Below, one piece after another: positions 50,190-62,010 of a stretch of 64,000 nt of DNA (its first letter is position 1; the number at the start of each line of letters is the position of its first letter). Both the position numbers and the translations under genes were made by a program. Origin of the DNA: Ornithodoros turicata (lineage: Eukaryota > Arthropoda > Arachnida > Ixodida > Argasidae); contig NC_088203.1 of NCBI RefSeq assembly GCF_037126465.1, forward strand, positions 83,514,668 to 83,578,667, written 5' to 3'. Below the pieces are notes generated by a model. It did not search any database and was not told the DNA's origin. It was given only the letters and a program-made list of their open reading frames with translations.

Positions 50190-51715
50190 CCCTGTATGTG
50201 TATTTTACCGAAATGACGTTTACATCTGCAAGATACTGAAAATCTATCACGTTTAGAAAAGTGGCGCCAGGAGCGTGGACGTTAAACGGCCAATGGTAGG
50301 TAATACGCTATGCAAGTAGGTCAGCTGTCTACGCAGCTCCACAGTTTTACTCTTTCTCCTATTGCTCGCGGATTCCACCTCATTGGTCCCTCACCCAATT
50401 AGGGGGTAACATTGCCAGCTTCAGGCACAAGTTGTTTCTTCTGCGTGTCTATCCCGGTCTACGAAGTACTAGTGTCCCCTTATTACTGCCTGGTGACTGT
50501 CGCGTGGTACTTTCTCTAAACTGTCGTATAGCGCATTCCGGAGCGCAACGGGGAAGTTCCTGTGGCAGGAATTTCCCATTACGGGGTGTTCGCACAAGCG
50601 ACTTCGGAGGAGAACGAGGAGGAAACCATGCTAAGAAGATATCATGCAAGAAACACCAGAGTATCCGACAGGCACTGGAAGAAGCGATGGAAGATTTGTT
50701 GAAAAACCGCGTAGCAGGGGGCGCTCAACGCAACGCTGCTACCAGACGGCGCAAGCAAAGCAGAGGAAGAAGGAATGTTACGTGGCGAGCGTACAAGGAT
50801 CTTCCCGAGGCGCATAGCATACGCGAGAATATATGACGTAGGTATCAGATAGTCACGTGCACCGCACTAGCTCCGAGTCACCTAACTCTGAGAGCTTAGT
50901 CACTTGTGCGGATATTCGGACGTTCCGTGAAAATCGAATGGACTAACACAGTGTGAAACCTGCTAACTTTATGCAGGCACGAGGTACAGATGACACCAGC
51001 GACTACGTACCCTTAATCATCCATAGCTGTGAAGGCTCTGAATAATAACAGGCTTGTCACTATAGACCTGTTTCTGCGAGCCAGGTAGCTCGAGCAAGCA
51101 AACATCAGCGCCCCAAAATATGCAAGACCGGGTAGTTTAGCAGACGACGCGGCACTTTGAAATACACGGTCTCGAGTTGTTCGCACTTGGCAATATGCAC
51201 AACTTTTTCTGTGGGTTTCCTACATGTTCTGTAACTTTCCTTTGCGCATTACCGCGTGGAACACCACGCAGAACCCGCTGAGGAAACTGTGTTGGATCCG
51301 TGGCCGCCTGGGCCTGAAATGGTGCTGCGCAAACTTTGCTGCAACGGCCCCCTTATCGATATCTTTCTGTTCTATCCATCATCTGCTACTGAAAGGCATC
51401 ATCCATGGCATCCATCATCGGAAACAACCATCGAAACAACTCATGTGATCGGCGGTAGCCAACGCACGTGGCTTTATCTTGCCAACGATGGGTCGCGGCA
51501 ACTGGCGTTCTGACGTAGACTGTTTGCAAACAGCGGGTGGTCTATTCGGTGAAAGGAGGAGATCGACGACGCAGCGCTTTGATCACCGCCCATTCGCAAG
51601 TGCAAAGCACTTACCCTTCTAACATAGGCCCCATCACAGTACTTTGGAGTTGAGAGACGCACGTCTGCAGACAGTTCGACACACACGCACACACACACAC
51701 TAAATGTGCATAATG
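50190..51715. other. No recognisable gene
   Basis: Includes a 134-codon + frame at 50432-50836 with a basic, helical-looking C-terminal part (QALEEAMEDLLKNRVAGG) but no identifiable family. Not called as a gene. Confidence 0.4.
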
Positions 51716-51835
51716 TAAAAACCGCGAGACTAGGGAACACGAAGGGACAGACACAAACACGAAGTCTTATTCTGCATCATCTTCACCAGCTCGCTTGCTT
51801 CCTAGCCATTTTTTCATTGACACTAAACGTTATTT
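51716..51835. repeat. Repeat unit with AAAACCGCGAGACT, copy A
   Basis: AAAAACCGCGAGACTAGGGA followed by CATCATCTTCACCAGCTCGC and TTGCTTCCTAGCCATTTTTT. The second block recurs at 53850-53890 and, shorter, at 11840-11855. Confidence 0.6.
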
Positions 51836-52886
51836 ATTTTACATCGAATGGTAAAGTAACCTCTGTCATAGTCTCGTTGCAGAAAATATAAGTGCCGTTT
51901 GTGAATACTACGCGCTTCCATGAATTTTCTAAGGACAGACACGCGAAATTTCATAGTTTCGGATTCTCCAAGAGTACATGGGGTCACTTCCCACGTCCTG
52001 CGTCTGTCTCCCAGCAATCACCTCACGCATGCAAAAGAAAGCGTCTCAGCTGACCGGGGCATACCTGGCGGCGTAACACCCTTGGTGCCTTTCTAGGGAC
52101 CGAGCCAACGCGTTTCTCCTCGAACGAAGCGCCACCTTGCGGAGCGCTCTTCAGCGACGGTAGGAGAGCGAATCACGTCTAACACATTGGCGTTCGCGGT
52201 TTCTTTGGATTGTGCTCGTCGTGCAAAATAGCTAAGTACCAAAAACGTCAACTGCTACATAGTTGCAGTGTGATTTATAGAAACTAGCACTGGGCAAAAT
52301 TTTACCGTGTTACGCGAGCCGCTACGCGGGTCCAACTCGTTCTTTGCATGACATGGTTATGTCGTATCTCTTCACGTGATTTACTGTGTTTAGTAAGGCA
52401 GGCTATTTCATAGCTTTGGGAAACTAGCAACCATTTCGTTTGTGATGCGAAGTGTGACGAGCAGAGGCACCCTGCCTAAACCTTTGGCCCTTGCTCAACA
52501 ACTGAGCTTGTTGAACTGTTTCGTCAACAACATCAACAACAGTTTCAAGACGCCTTTCATGCATATTCTTTGCACACTGAGTGTAAGTAGAATATCAAGC
52601 CCGCATTGCCTGTGACTTACTTCCGTTCTTTTTCTTGGACTAAGCATATATTCCCCCCCGCCCTATAAACCTCTGAGAAACGTCATCATGATGTTGGTAG
52701 ACAGACCGAAATCGAAACAGATCGGAAGGGGAGAGCTGGGTTCCACTAGAGCCACTAAATAGGGAACTTAGTTTCCACCAATGGACACTTGTTCGCTGCC
52801 TCCTATTGAAAGAAAAGTAGAACCGAAGGTCGCGTCCCTTTCAGAGACCATCGTAATCCCCTCAAGACCGTGGCTTTCGGGCGCGA
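51836..52886. other. No recognisable feature
   Basis: Unique-looking sequence. No gene is supported. Confidence 0.4.
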
Positions 52887-52936
52887 CCTTGTTCGCCCCA
52901 TAGCTTCGAACATAGTTCAACTCTACCAAACCACTG
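52887..52936. repeat. 50-bp direct repeat, copy 1
   Basis: Identical to 53296-53345. Begins CCTTGTTCGCCCCATAGC and ends CTACCAAACCACTG. Confidence 0.95.
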
Positions 52937-53295
52937 GCGCTATCGAACACTATGACGTCATTTGTTTACAAACAGGGAGAGGTCTACTGTCTGTTACGGA
53001 TTCATGGCAGTGCATAACATAAAACAAAGAGTTATTGCTGTTGGACACTGTTTCGCGTACCCTGAACCTCATTATCCCTCACACAGCCTGTCATGCCAAC
53101 CGTATTTGTAATCAAAAATACCGTTCTAGTAGGTTCATATCACCAGATAACATCATGGCTGTAAAGTATAGTTATTGTTGGTAGCCTGCAACGCTGAGCG
53201 CTGACAAAAGATTAGAAAAGTAGAGATCCCGCAATTGACTGAAGTGACTGTCTATGAAGGTACGAACTCACTGTCAATAGGTGATATCCATTCTC
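52937..53295. other. Spacer between 50-bp direct repeats
   Basis: About 360 bp without an open frame or repeat that could be assigned. Confidence 0.5.
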
Positions 53296-53345
53296 CCTTG
53301 TTCGCCCCATAGCTTCGAACATAGTTCAACTCTACCAAACCACTG
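53296..53345. repeat. 50-bp direct repeat, copy 2
   Basis: Identical to 52887-52936. The sequence outside differs on both sides. Confidence 0.95.
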
Positions 53346-54195
53346 ATATTAAGCCACCAAACCACTCTACCTACCAAATATTGATAAGGTGCCTTTTTCG
53401 TTTACAGTATTTTTATCAACGTGACTCAACACTGTTTGATCCAATATGCTGCCCTATCTTTTGCCTTTAATAGAGAAACATTATTGGATTGTTTGCTAAA
53501 AGAAGTGTTCTGAGTAAGAAGAATAAAAGCTAAACAAATAGAAGTGAAATTCGGGTGTTCTAGCTGTATAGCGAACAGTCGGCTCCCTGAGGCAGGCAGT
53601 AGTATAGGTGTGGAAGTACCCCGGCAACCTTCTGAAGACGCTTTCTGCTTTCACGAAGCCAGCTCCCATGCGAATGCACATATAAACTCGCAATCGTGTT
53701 TTTGAAGTACCCACGACGATAGTTTCAAGGTGGATGACACGGTTCTCAACAAGAGCACTGTATCAATTCGCCAACAATTAATTGCCAAAACAATTGCACT
53801 GAAAACATCAAAAATGCATAGTCTAGTCTTCGTAGTCTCGGGGTTTTACATCATGCAACATCTTCACCAGCTCGCTTGCTTCCTTGCCATTTCTTTTTTT
53901 TTTTTTCACGAAAATGTATTCAACATGCAAGGATTTTGTCAAGGATCGGTCAGAACTAGCCGCAACGTTACTGTTCAAAATAGTGTTCCCGCCACACAGT
54001 GGTGTGAACTAATGCTGCTCCAGTTCCCCCACTTCTGACATATTGGATACCTTGGATGTAATAAGCACACCGATCTGACTCTCCATCACACGCACTCGTA
54101 TACGTACAACACATCTGACTTCCCCGCTTCGCATCCTGCAGCTGACGACAGAACATCCCGTAGAGGGCGCAGAACGCAAGCCGCCGCGAGAGCCA
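53346..54195. other. No gene; repeat block copy B at 53821-53890
   Basis: CTTCGTAGTCTCGGGGTTTT, then CATCTTCACCAGCTCGCTTG, is the counterpart of 51716-51835. Confidence 0.5.
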
Positions 54196-54654
54196 TTTAT
54201 AGGGAGAGTTTGGCCATTCTTTGATCTTTTGCCGCCTCGTGGGTGGAGCCTATTTTGACGTCAGAGTCGTCGTTCCACCGCCCAAAAAGCCTGAATCCAA
54301 GCAGAATCCGCTTATAAGCCATCTGGTGCCCACCATATTGATGCTGTCCGTCAGCTTTTTTGTCGCAATGAATGCGATCTACAGGAATAACCGGCTTATG
54401 ACCCACAGCCGCCTGTGATAAGGGGGGCTTTGTTGCCAAACTGAAAGAGTTCAAGGACGAAGGGCTTTCGAAGGACAATGTACACACGCGTCTGGCCGCC
54501 TTGCATCGTAAAGAAAGACCAGCATCAACATGGCGTCGGCGACCGGCTGACAACGGGACAATAATAGAGCACGGCAAGGGAGGTGGCTTAGCCGTGACGT
54601 CGCATGACGCGCTTGAAGTTAGGCTCCTCCTAATGGCCAAACTCTCCCTATAAA
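54196..54654. mobile_element. Small TIR element, about 460 bp
   Basis: Left TTTATAGGGAGAGTTTGGCC, right GGCCAAACTCTCCCTATAAA, perfect over 20 bp. The minus-strand frame across the whole element shows no transposase motif. Non-autonomous. Confidence 0.8.
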
Positions 54655-54944
54655 CGGCTCCGGCCGCCGCAGCGCAGCCTACATGTTACTCGGTGCCTAT
54701 GGGATTTCCCATGCATTTTCAAAACCGCATAGCGCCTCAAGGGATTACTCGATTTTGATGAAATTGGTCTTGGATGGTAGAACTAGATTAGCTCTACGTT
54801 AAAAGCTCTACGATTAGTTCTACGTTCTACTTTTACGAAGCTTTACGATATTGTTGTAAGGTATTGCTAGTTCACTAAAATTTGGGCTGGAAGACGTCTA
54901 CGCGGTGGCGCCACATATTCGCACGTGGGAACTCCATAAACACA

Positions 54945-55160
54945 CACGCGGGTTCGAACCCGGCCGAGGACGCCAGCAACTTGGTGGCAGAGTACAAGTT
55001 GCTTAAACTTCCGCGAGGGAGGGGTGCCGTGTGATGAGCTTTCATCGCACGTTAAAGAACCCTCAGGTGGGCAAAAGCAATCCACAGACCGACCGCTGTG
55101 GCGTCGCTCAAGATCTCAGTTGTCTCGCGACGTAAACTCCCAATTATTTATTCATTCCAT
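54945..55160 (+). mobile_element. tRNA-derived SINE, GTTAAAGAACCC family
   Basis: CGGGTTCGAACCCGGCC (B box), CACGTTAAAGAACCCTCAGG, CAGTTGTCTCGCGACGTAAA, then CCCAATTATTTATT. From memory, this GTTAAAGAACCC...CGTAAA layout is a common tick SINE pattern. Fragments also occur at 23330-23360 and 62500-62580. Confidence 0.7.
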
Positions 55161-55979
55161 AAACACACACACGCAACACACACATACATACATACAAAAC
55201 TGTAGTGACCGCGGCTGTGTGACATGTGATAACAACAGCCGCGCCTTATCTAACCTTGTGCGCGATAGCTCGGTGTCTGACATTTCGTGCGTCTGCTTTC
55301 TTTTGGTGTTCGCGCTCCCTTCCGTCGTGGCAATTTTTTGCAGCGGGCAGGAAGGGAAAGGCCGGCGATAAACGACAGAGAAGCAGCAGCAGGCTCTCAA
55401 CTTAAGGCTGCCGTACCATTTCTCCCCTGAAAATGGCCACTTTCCAGAAAGGATTGCTCCTGTGCGTGTGTTCCTGAATATATTGGCACCGTTGGAAAGC
55501 CGCTTTCTTTGCCTAGTCCGCTACAGAAGCCGTTTTTCGATTTATCGCTCTGCACGATAACAGTGCTATTTGGTGCTGTTTCAGAAAGGATTTAGCGGAA
55601 ACCGAAGAAGATACCACAGACTAGATTTTTCATCATGTCGTTCTATGACAGGCAAAGGATGCTACAAAGCCGTATTTTTTCTATATTGTATAGAAAATTT
55701 GCAATTCCTTGGCGAAAAATACGAAAAACTGCATTTCTTGTGCTGGTCGTCTTTGGCTGATCTGCGATCCTGCTACAGGCAAACTGCGCACTGGAGGTAT
55801 AGAATTATGCCTACAACGATCCCTAAGAATTACAACGCAGTCCAGATATTTACAAGAAAGGGACGACGTCTGACACACACCTATCCAGAATCAGTGGAAA
55901 CGAGACTAGTGTGCCATTTGCTGCGCCATCTAGTGTCCTAGCTTGCAACCGCTCATAGCTGTAACACCAGAGTCTCGTA
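55161..55979. other. No recognisable gene
   Basis: A 123-codon + frame at 55570-55941 has no identifiable motif. Confidence 0.4.
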
Positions 55980-56230
55980 CTAGGTGACGCCCAAAACAAC
56001 AAGAAGAGAGAGGAACTGTTTGATAATTCGTACGGGAGCACCTTGTTGTTTGAGGCAAGAACGGGTATGTTACGGACCAAAACCCATTACGCGAAATTCC
56101 TACGGGATATTGACAGGAGATGTAGCTGGTGCAGAGGGGGTGGAGGAAACAGCGGAGCATGTCATCTTGAGATGCAGGGGACGACTGTATCAAGAAATGA
56201 TGCTACACCGGGTTGATTTTCACATTTCTA
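55980..56230 (+). pseudogene. LINE reverse transcriptase C-terminal relic
   Basis: In one frame LFEARTGMLRTKTHYAKFL, then RDIDRRCSWC; in the next frame GVEETAEHVILRCRG. Together this is the C-x2-C...H-x4-C knuckle at the C-terminus of LINE reverse transcriptases, broken by a frameshift near 56135. Different from the RNase-H family above. Confidence 0.7.
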
Positions 56231-56621
56231 AATTGGTTCATATACGAATCAGGTGTGGACCTAAGGGGAGGGGGCATGTCTTGGTCCCCCTAAATTTCTG
56301 TCAATAAATAGCGCTTCAATTGACTTTAGGTGGCGCGTGTGTAAAGCATGTTGTCCAAGGTCGGAGCCCTATACCCCGAAGAAAAATCTTGGATCCTCTA
56401 ACGCACATGCAGGGTACACGTAAAGGACAAAGCAAGACAAAATATGGGTTTCACCGAATGAAGTCAGCCATGAATAGCATGTTGTCCATGTCGCGTATTT
56501 CCTTCATCCCCAACGGGAGAGGGGGAAGGAGCACAGTGCCGCCTCATGCGTCGAAGATGAGCTTTAACTTGCGGAAACAAAACAAAAACAAATGACACAG
56601 TGTATGGGGCCGGTTGGTACA

Positions 56622-56708
56622 TATCCTTTGGCCAGGCGACGAGAGACGAAGAGACGAGATTGCGTCGTCGCTGTCTCGTCTCTTCGTCTGTCGTCGCCTG
56701 GCCAAAGG
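56622..56708. repeat. Short fold-back, 87 bp
   Basis: CCTTTGGCCAGGCGACGAGA pairs with CGTCGCCTGGCCAAAGG, and GACGAAGAGACGAGA with TCTCGTCTCTTCGTC, meeting at TTGCGTCGTCGCTG. Confidence 0.85.
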
Positions 56709-56823
56709 AAAAACAAATGTATCAGAACTGGCCTTATCTTGGGTTGCATTTTCTGTTTCCTTTCTTTTTCCAGGACGCGAGAGGCGATAGTGTGCTCTTT
56801 CTCCCTCTCTTCTTTCATCCCCA

Positions 56824-56937
56824 AAGAAGCGCAATGAACAAAATAAAGAAAAAATGGCGTTCCTTCACGAATTTTTTTGCGGGCGATCTATCGAACGGAT
56901 TTTTGTTCTGAAAACGGCTACGATATCAGGTGACCGA
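56824..56937. repeat. 114-bp direct repeat, copy 1
   Basis: Matches 57872-57984 with one substitution and one missing T. Contains AAAATGGCGTTCCTTCACGA and GGGCGATCTATCGAACGG. Confidence 0.95.
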
Positions 56938-57871
56938 AAGGAACAGATGTTCTCATTGGGACAACTTTGTATCTTTTATAATTAAAAACTTAATTAATGA
57001 AAGTTAATTAAGACATTGCCTTTGGACTTTGCCAATGCCCTGCTAGGGAGTGCCCTTTAGCATATGCTATATTGCAATTGATTTCATCTTGGAAAAAGTG
57101 TTATATATATTTTTAGAAAATCTGTTCACACTTAGCGTGGACACCCTGTATACCTTGCTGTGTTTAGTGTCAATCGGAAGTCACTCACAGAGAGGCGGAC
57201 GCAGCCAGTAAATTTGACTAAAACGCTGAGTACAAAAAACACTGTTATGCACAGTCAGATAACCTGCGCCGCCAGTGTGCCCCGGCAACCTCTCGCGTTT
57301 CTTTCTTGATCCAGACACACACACAAGGCACACACTTGAATCCTCGGATATTCGATTCACCATAACGTTCTGCAGGTGACCCTCCTGATAAAATGCCCAC
57401 CCTTTGCTTGCCTGGCGGACGGAAGCGGCTGCGTTACGAATGTATGACCACATCGCCGAGTTGCTGATTTTGCCGAGATTGACTGATTTTGATTGCTGAT
57501 TTTGCCGAGATGACAACCAGACAAGTCATTTTCCCAGCCATTGTAGGGAAACGAAAAGGGGATGCCCTCCTCTTCGATCATCGGGCAAAATGACACGCAA
57601 GAGAAAAAAATAGCCAAGAACCAAAGGCAGAAGCACAGGCGACACACACGCGCGCACAGCAAACAATGCGTCCGGACGGAGTTTTGCCCTGCCAAATACT
57701 CTCCAACTCAAGATTCCACGCGATCTGATAGAGGACGCGTTCCTACGAGGAAAGAGGTGGATTGCACGTGCTCCGATATGCGCGCCGCACCTCTTCCACA
57801 GCCCACATACTGTCACGCGACAATACTTGCATACGACAACATCTTCCTAGCCTGAGAGTTCACAATCTTCT
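56938..57871. other. Spacer between 114-bp repeats
   Basis: Open frames on the minus strand at 57181-57816 (up to 112 codons) show no family motif. Part of one contains ISNSAMWSYIRNAAASVRQA. No gene is called. Confidence 0.4.
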
Positions 57872-57984
57872 AAGAAGCGCAATTAACAAAATAAAGAAAA
57901 AATGGCGTTCCTTCACGAATTTTTTGCGGGCGATCTATCGAACGGATTTTTGTTCTGAAAACGGCTACGATATCAGGTGACCGA
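57872..57984. repeat. 114-bp direct repeat, copy 2
   Basis: Counterpart of 56824-56937. Its end GATATCAGGTGACC is followed by a second GATATCAGGTGA. Confidence 0.95.
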
Positions 57985-59538
57985 TATCAGGTGATTTTCG
58001 GAAGCGTAGTCCCGAGGCCCTCTTCCTTTTTCTTCCCATCTCGGGTGCCGCGGTAAGACAGGACCGCCGTATGTGGAAAGTGGTGGTGTATGTACTGTCG
58101 TAAGCTCTCCACTAAACTAAAGGCCGGTCACCGAGATTCTACTTGACGTCACGTCCCTAAAAGTGCGGTGGGGCATCTACAATGGCAGAAGAATGAGATT
58201 CCGACCAGCGCACCCGATCCGGGACAAAAGGATTTACCCTGGAACACTCAATGTTGTCGCAGGTAGAGCTGGAAAATTTCCGGAAATTTTGAATCTCTCG
58301 AAAAAACTTCGGGTTTTTTCCCGAAAAATTGGAAAAAATAGAAACAAACGCGGTTACTGCTGAGTCGAAACATTGCCGGCCAAGCCACAGCATACAATGA
58401 GCTAGAAACTTATGCAGAGCAGAGCATCCCATGAGACTGCTGTCTACTCAGCGACAGGTAATTGGAACAACCCGTCCACTCCGACCAGAACTCGGACATT
58501 ATGTGAACGCGATGGCGATCGCTTGGAGCAGCCAGACGGAGCTCTGTTGGTGGTTGTTGGCGGAATAGAGGAACCCAAGGCACTGTTGGCGGGATGGAAC
58601 GCATCGAAGGCACGAAAATTTACATTTTTGAATTTTGTCGCCTGGCTAATTAAATGATGGAACTGTTTCCCGTAGTCTGCCACACTTGTGTATTCACACG
58701 AGCGACATCTTCACGGAAGATTCTAGTGGAAGAAAGAGCTCACTGCTCACAAAGACGAAGTTCCGTCCCGTGTCATGTATTCAACATTAGTGCACATACA
58801 TGTAAGAAAGAATGCATGCGTAAAAAATAATTTTATTGCAAATAGCGTTGTCATGTCGCTATATGCCCTACGCCTGTTACGTCGCATGCGAAGTTTGCTT
58901 GGTTGTAGAGTTCTATTATGCTCTGTTTGGTAAGGTTTCACTGCGCTGTCGGCGCTGGCGAGGCGAAGCTCGCCTTAGGCTTCTCCGTTCCAATCATTCT
59001 TTTCCCGCTCTCCTGTAAAGTTGTACGGATCACTAAACGCAACAGATGCTACGCTGTCGACACGCACCTTTCAGCAACACACTACTACACTTAGCACCAA
59101 AGATAACCGTCACAAGTGCGACCATGGCGACGAAGCAGAATGACGGTCTTGCTGTACTGGCTGCCTCTGAAATGTCAATGGCGACCCGTGAATAACATGC
59201 AACCTTTTGTAAAGCAATCGCGCAGCGAGATGCTGCGAAATGGTGCTGCAAATTGACTTGCCAGCCTACCCCCACACCAGCCAGCGATTGAAGGGACGAC
59301 TTTTCATGGAGCCTGAGGAATACACACGCACGGAAGTGTACGGCACAAGTGTGCCTTCAGAGCATTTCTTTCATGGAGAAATTGGCGAATTTAACGTGCA
59401 TAGTCGTAAACCGTAACCCTGTAGACGCACGGAAGTCAAAACCATATTCATAGAACAGCTCCGCTCTCTCGGTATTCTTTGTCAAGTCGTACTGTCTGGA
59501 AACCACGAAGCAGTGGTTTCATCGAGTGAAATTTAGTG
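57985..59538. other. No gene; possible 3' UTR of the minus-strand gene
   Basis: AATAAA on the minus strand at 58832-58837 is the nearest signal downstream of the DM13-like exon, about 700 bp away. The rest is unassigned. Confidence 0.4.
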
Positions 59539-59815
59539 TTAAGCCTTACTCTTGTGTGGCTTGTGAGTCGTGGTTTTTGGTTTTTTTGTTGTCGTCGACG
59601 TCGTCGTCGTCGTCGTCGGTGTGGCCAGGCTAATTGGATTGGACACGGGAAACTTCATGTCCTTCATGTCCGGTAGATCGACGCTGGCCAGAAGACCCTC
59701 TTTGCCAGCATCCACGCAGTAGACAGATATCCATTTGGCTTCGGACCAATCACGGTTAGGAGGAAGGTACAACTTCAAATCCGCGGCGGCGGCTGCTGCA
59801 GTTATTTCTTTGCCA
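59539..59815 (-). CDS. Terminal exon of a DM13-like domain protein with Thr-rich tail
   Basis: Minus strand. The acceptor is ATTATTATACAG; 91 residues follow to TAA. The exon begins GKEITAAAAAADLKLYLPP, then DWSEAKWISVYCVDAG and ASVDLPDMKDMKFP. Spacing of L-x-LP, W and W-[IL]-S-V-[WY]-C fits the end of a DM13 domain (Skeletor-type extracellular proteins, thought to take part in redox or cuticle chemistry), but the usual FG after the Cys is missing. The tail SLATPTTTTTTSTTTKKPK and THKPHKSKA is Thr/Lys-rich, mucin-like, encoded by an ACG/GTC microsatellite. Upstream exons (higher coordinates) were not found, and no signal peptide can be judged. The family call is moderate; that it is a real exon is more certain. 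Confidence 0.6.
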
Positions 59816-61439
59816 CTGTATAATAATTTGCGTCAGAATTAGTAACTCTGGAGCATCAGTTACATATGTGCATAGTGCACTGTAGCCGGATCCAAACGGA
59901 CTACAAACGGAAGTGAACAGTTGGAAATGCGCCATTAGAAATTTGAAAGCAAATTCGCGGCTGTCCGGCCTATCCCAACTCTCAGGACCACATTGTTCTG
60001 TAAATATTTGCAGTGCTTAGCACGTGCACTTGTACGTGGCCCCTCTAGTTCAAGCACAACAGTTGGTCTTATATCCAGTCATCAGGATTCCCAAGGACGT
60101 TTGCGACAGCAGCAGCAGCGGGTTTGGCGTATCCGCCGACCAGTTATGGTACATTTTTGAAGGAACGTGCCTTATTGGGAGGCAGGGGACACAGAGCCGA
60201 TGAGGCGGTTGTAGCCAGCTAAAGACCCACCAGCATTATGTGACCTTGTTACCCGCCGTGGTCCTCTTGGTACGGCGGTCTCATAAACAAACAAACCATA
60301 AAAATTAAATGTCATGAACCGTTGTGTTAACTGTAGCAAATTATTCGGCCTGAACGTCTTAGCCGTTTCACTTGCAGTGTGCAGAAGGAGCAGCCCCTCC
60401 GACAGTTTTCCATTGGGGCGAGCGTAGTCGCCTTCGCATTGCATTCTGAGATGTTCCTGTCTACCACGTGCCGCTCACGTGACCCTCCACACAGCACGGC
60501 GTCACCAAAGCAGACGACGCGAGCTGTAGCTCACAGTTCAGAGTCAGATACGGAGAGAGTTCGCACAGAGCCAGACACAGTTCACACTACTACGTTGAAC
60601 GAGTCCTTGCAGTTATTTCTGCATGTTTGGATGCTAGAAGACCAATCAGTGTGCAGAACGCAAAAGCGGTACGCGGGACACGTGAGCATCACGTGTGGCC
60701 ACGGTGACTTCGGTATGTACGTGTCTTGATTAAGTGGTAAAGAATGCTGTATCCAGAACAATCTGCGGCACAGTGTCAGGTCCCAAACGAACGATTCAAT
60801 ATGACTAAACAGGGCCTGCGATTTTGGGGGGGGGGGGCGAGTAAGGCGACCGCTTTAGGCTCCGTGTTTGCATAGGCCCAGCGCACGAAGCTCTCAACCA
60901 GGGATTACTGTTTTAAATGTCAAGTATGCACTTAATCGTGTGCAGGCCACGCGATGTGCCTTTGCCTCAGGCCAGCCCAGACTCGCACACAGGCGAATAC
61001 ATGCTGATCGTCTGCTTACATATATAACGTGTTCCCGTGACGATACGTAGTTTCTACGATGGTGCTCACATTTTCACTTTCGAAAACTGAGAGGATCACG
61101 TGGTGGACAGGACGTAATGGCGATTTTGATTCGAGCGACCGCTAGAGGGTGGCTACGCTAGTCTGGAGGAAAGAACCGCTGCTTGTGTTTCCCTCCTCAA
61201 TGGTAAAAAAAAAAATCATACGACATAGGGGAAGATGTAGCTCGAAAATGTCTTCTTAGCACCGCGAGGTGCTGCTAACTAATGGTTAGCGTGGGCGGTT
61301 CCAGCATGTATCAGCAGCGCCCACGACCAGAGATGCCAGCCCCAGGATCATTTTGAAGTGTAGGCGAGAAAAGTGACTATGCTATAGGCGACGTTTTTCA
61401 CAACGTTCGATAGAGAGTTTATCAAATTCAAGCGTAGCA
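59816..61439. other. No supported gene
   Basis: Expected place for upstream exons of the minus-strand gene, but none was recognised. 60200-60260 (minus: GTAACAAGGTCACATAATGC) looks repeat-derived. A G run lies at about 60828-60838. Confidence 0.4.
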
Positions 61440-62010
61440 ATGTGATGAAACCAGAGCGTCGAACCGGAACCGAAAACCGAAATGAACCAGACTTGAACCA
61501 AAATTACCAGCGCCATCTTGGTGCTGCACCGGACCGAATTAATCGATCTAAAAATTTCGGTAACCGGTTCGGGATACCGGTTCGCGTTGGTGTGTGCCGC
61601 CTGTTATCTCCCCCCATCGTCTGGTGGCGACATCCGTTTTATGTGACATAATACTAACAGATTTGGCGGTCCATTCGGTAGCGCGGGACATAACAAGGCC
61701 AAGGGTGAAGGAACTAGCCGCCGAATCTTTTGACAATCGAAAGTTTGCAGCTGCAGTGCACTGCAACAACATCGTGTGTATCGTTAAAAAGCTAGGCTGC
61801 ACTGCACTACTGCTGCAGTGTGCCCGGCAGCGTCACAGCAGTTGCGTCGTTGCGTTATGGATTATTCCGATTCACAATCCTCCTCGAACGGAACGGTTTC
61901 CAGCCTCTGAACCGGTTAATCGAACAGATATATGTGAACTACGGAGCTGAACCGTAACCGAACCTTTATGGCCGAACCCGAAACAAACCGAAAAACATTT
62001 CGGTTGGAAG
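61440..62010. repeat. AACCGG/CGGTTC-rich element
   Basis: Both ends are dense in GAACCGGAACCGAAAACC and AACCGTAACCGAACC words. Around 61550 there is an inverted set (TTTCGGTAACCGGTTCGGG). The middle (61590-61860) lacks them. Resembles a non-autonomous DNA element, but termini could not be fixed. Confidence 0.45.

Noticed and set aside
50432..50836. 134-codon open frame with a basic C-terminus
   Set aside because: No domain, signal or splice partner could be seen; length alone is not enough in 64 kb.
54197..54640. 147-codon minus-strand frame
   Set aside because: It spans a small TIR element from end to end and has no transposase motif.
60379..60729. 116-codon + frame
   Set aside because: No recognisable domain; composition resembles random translation.
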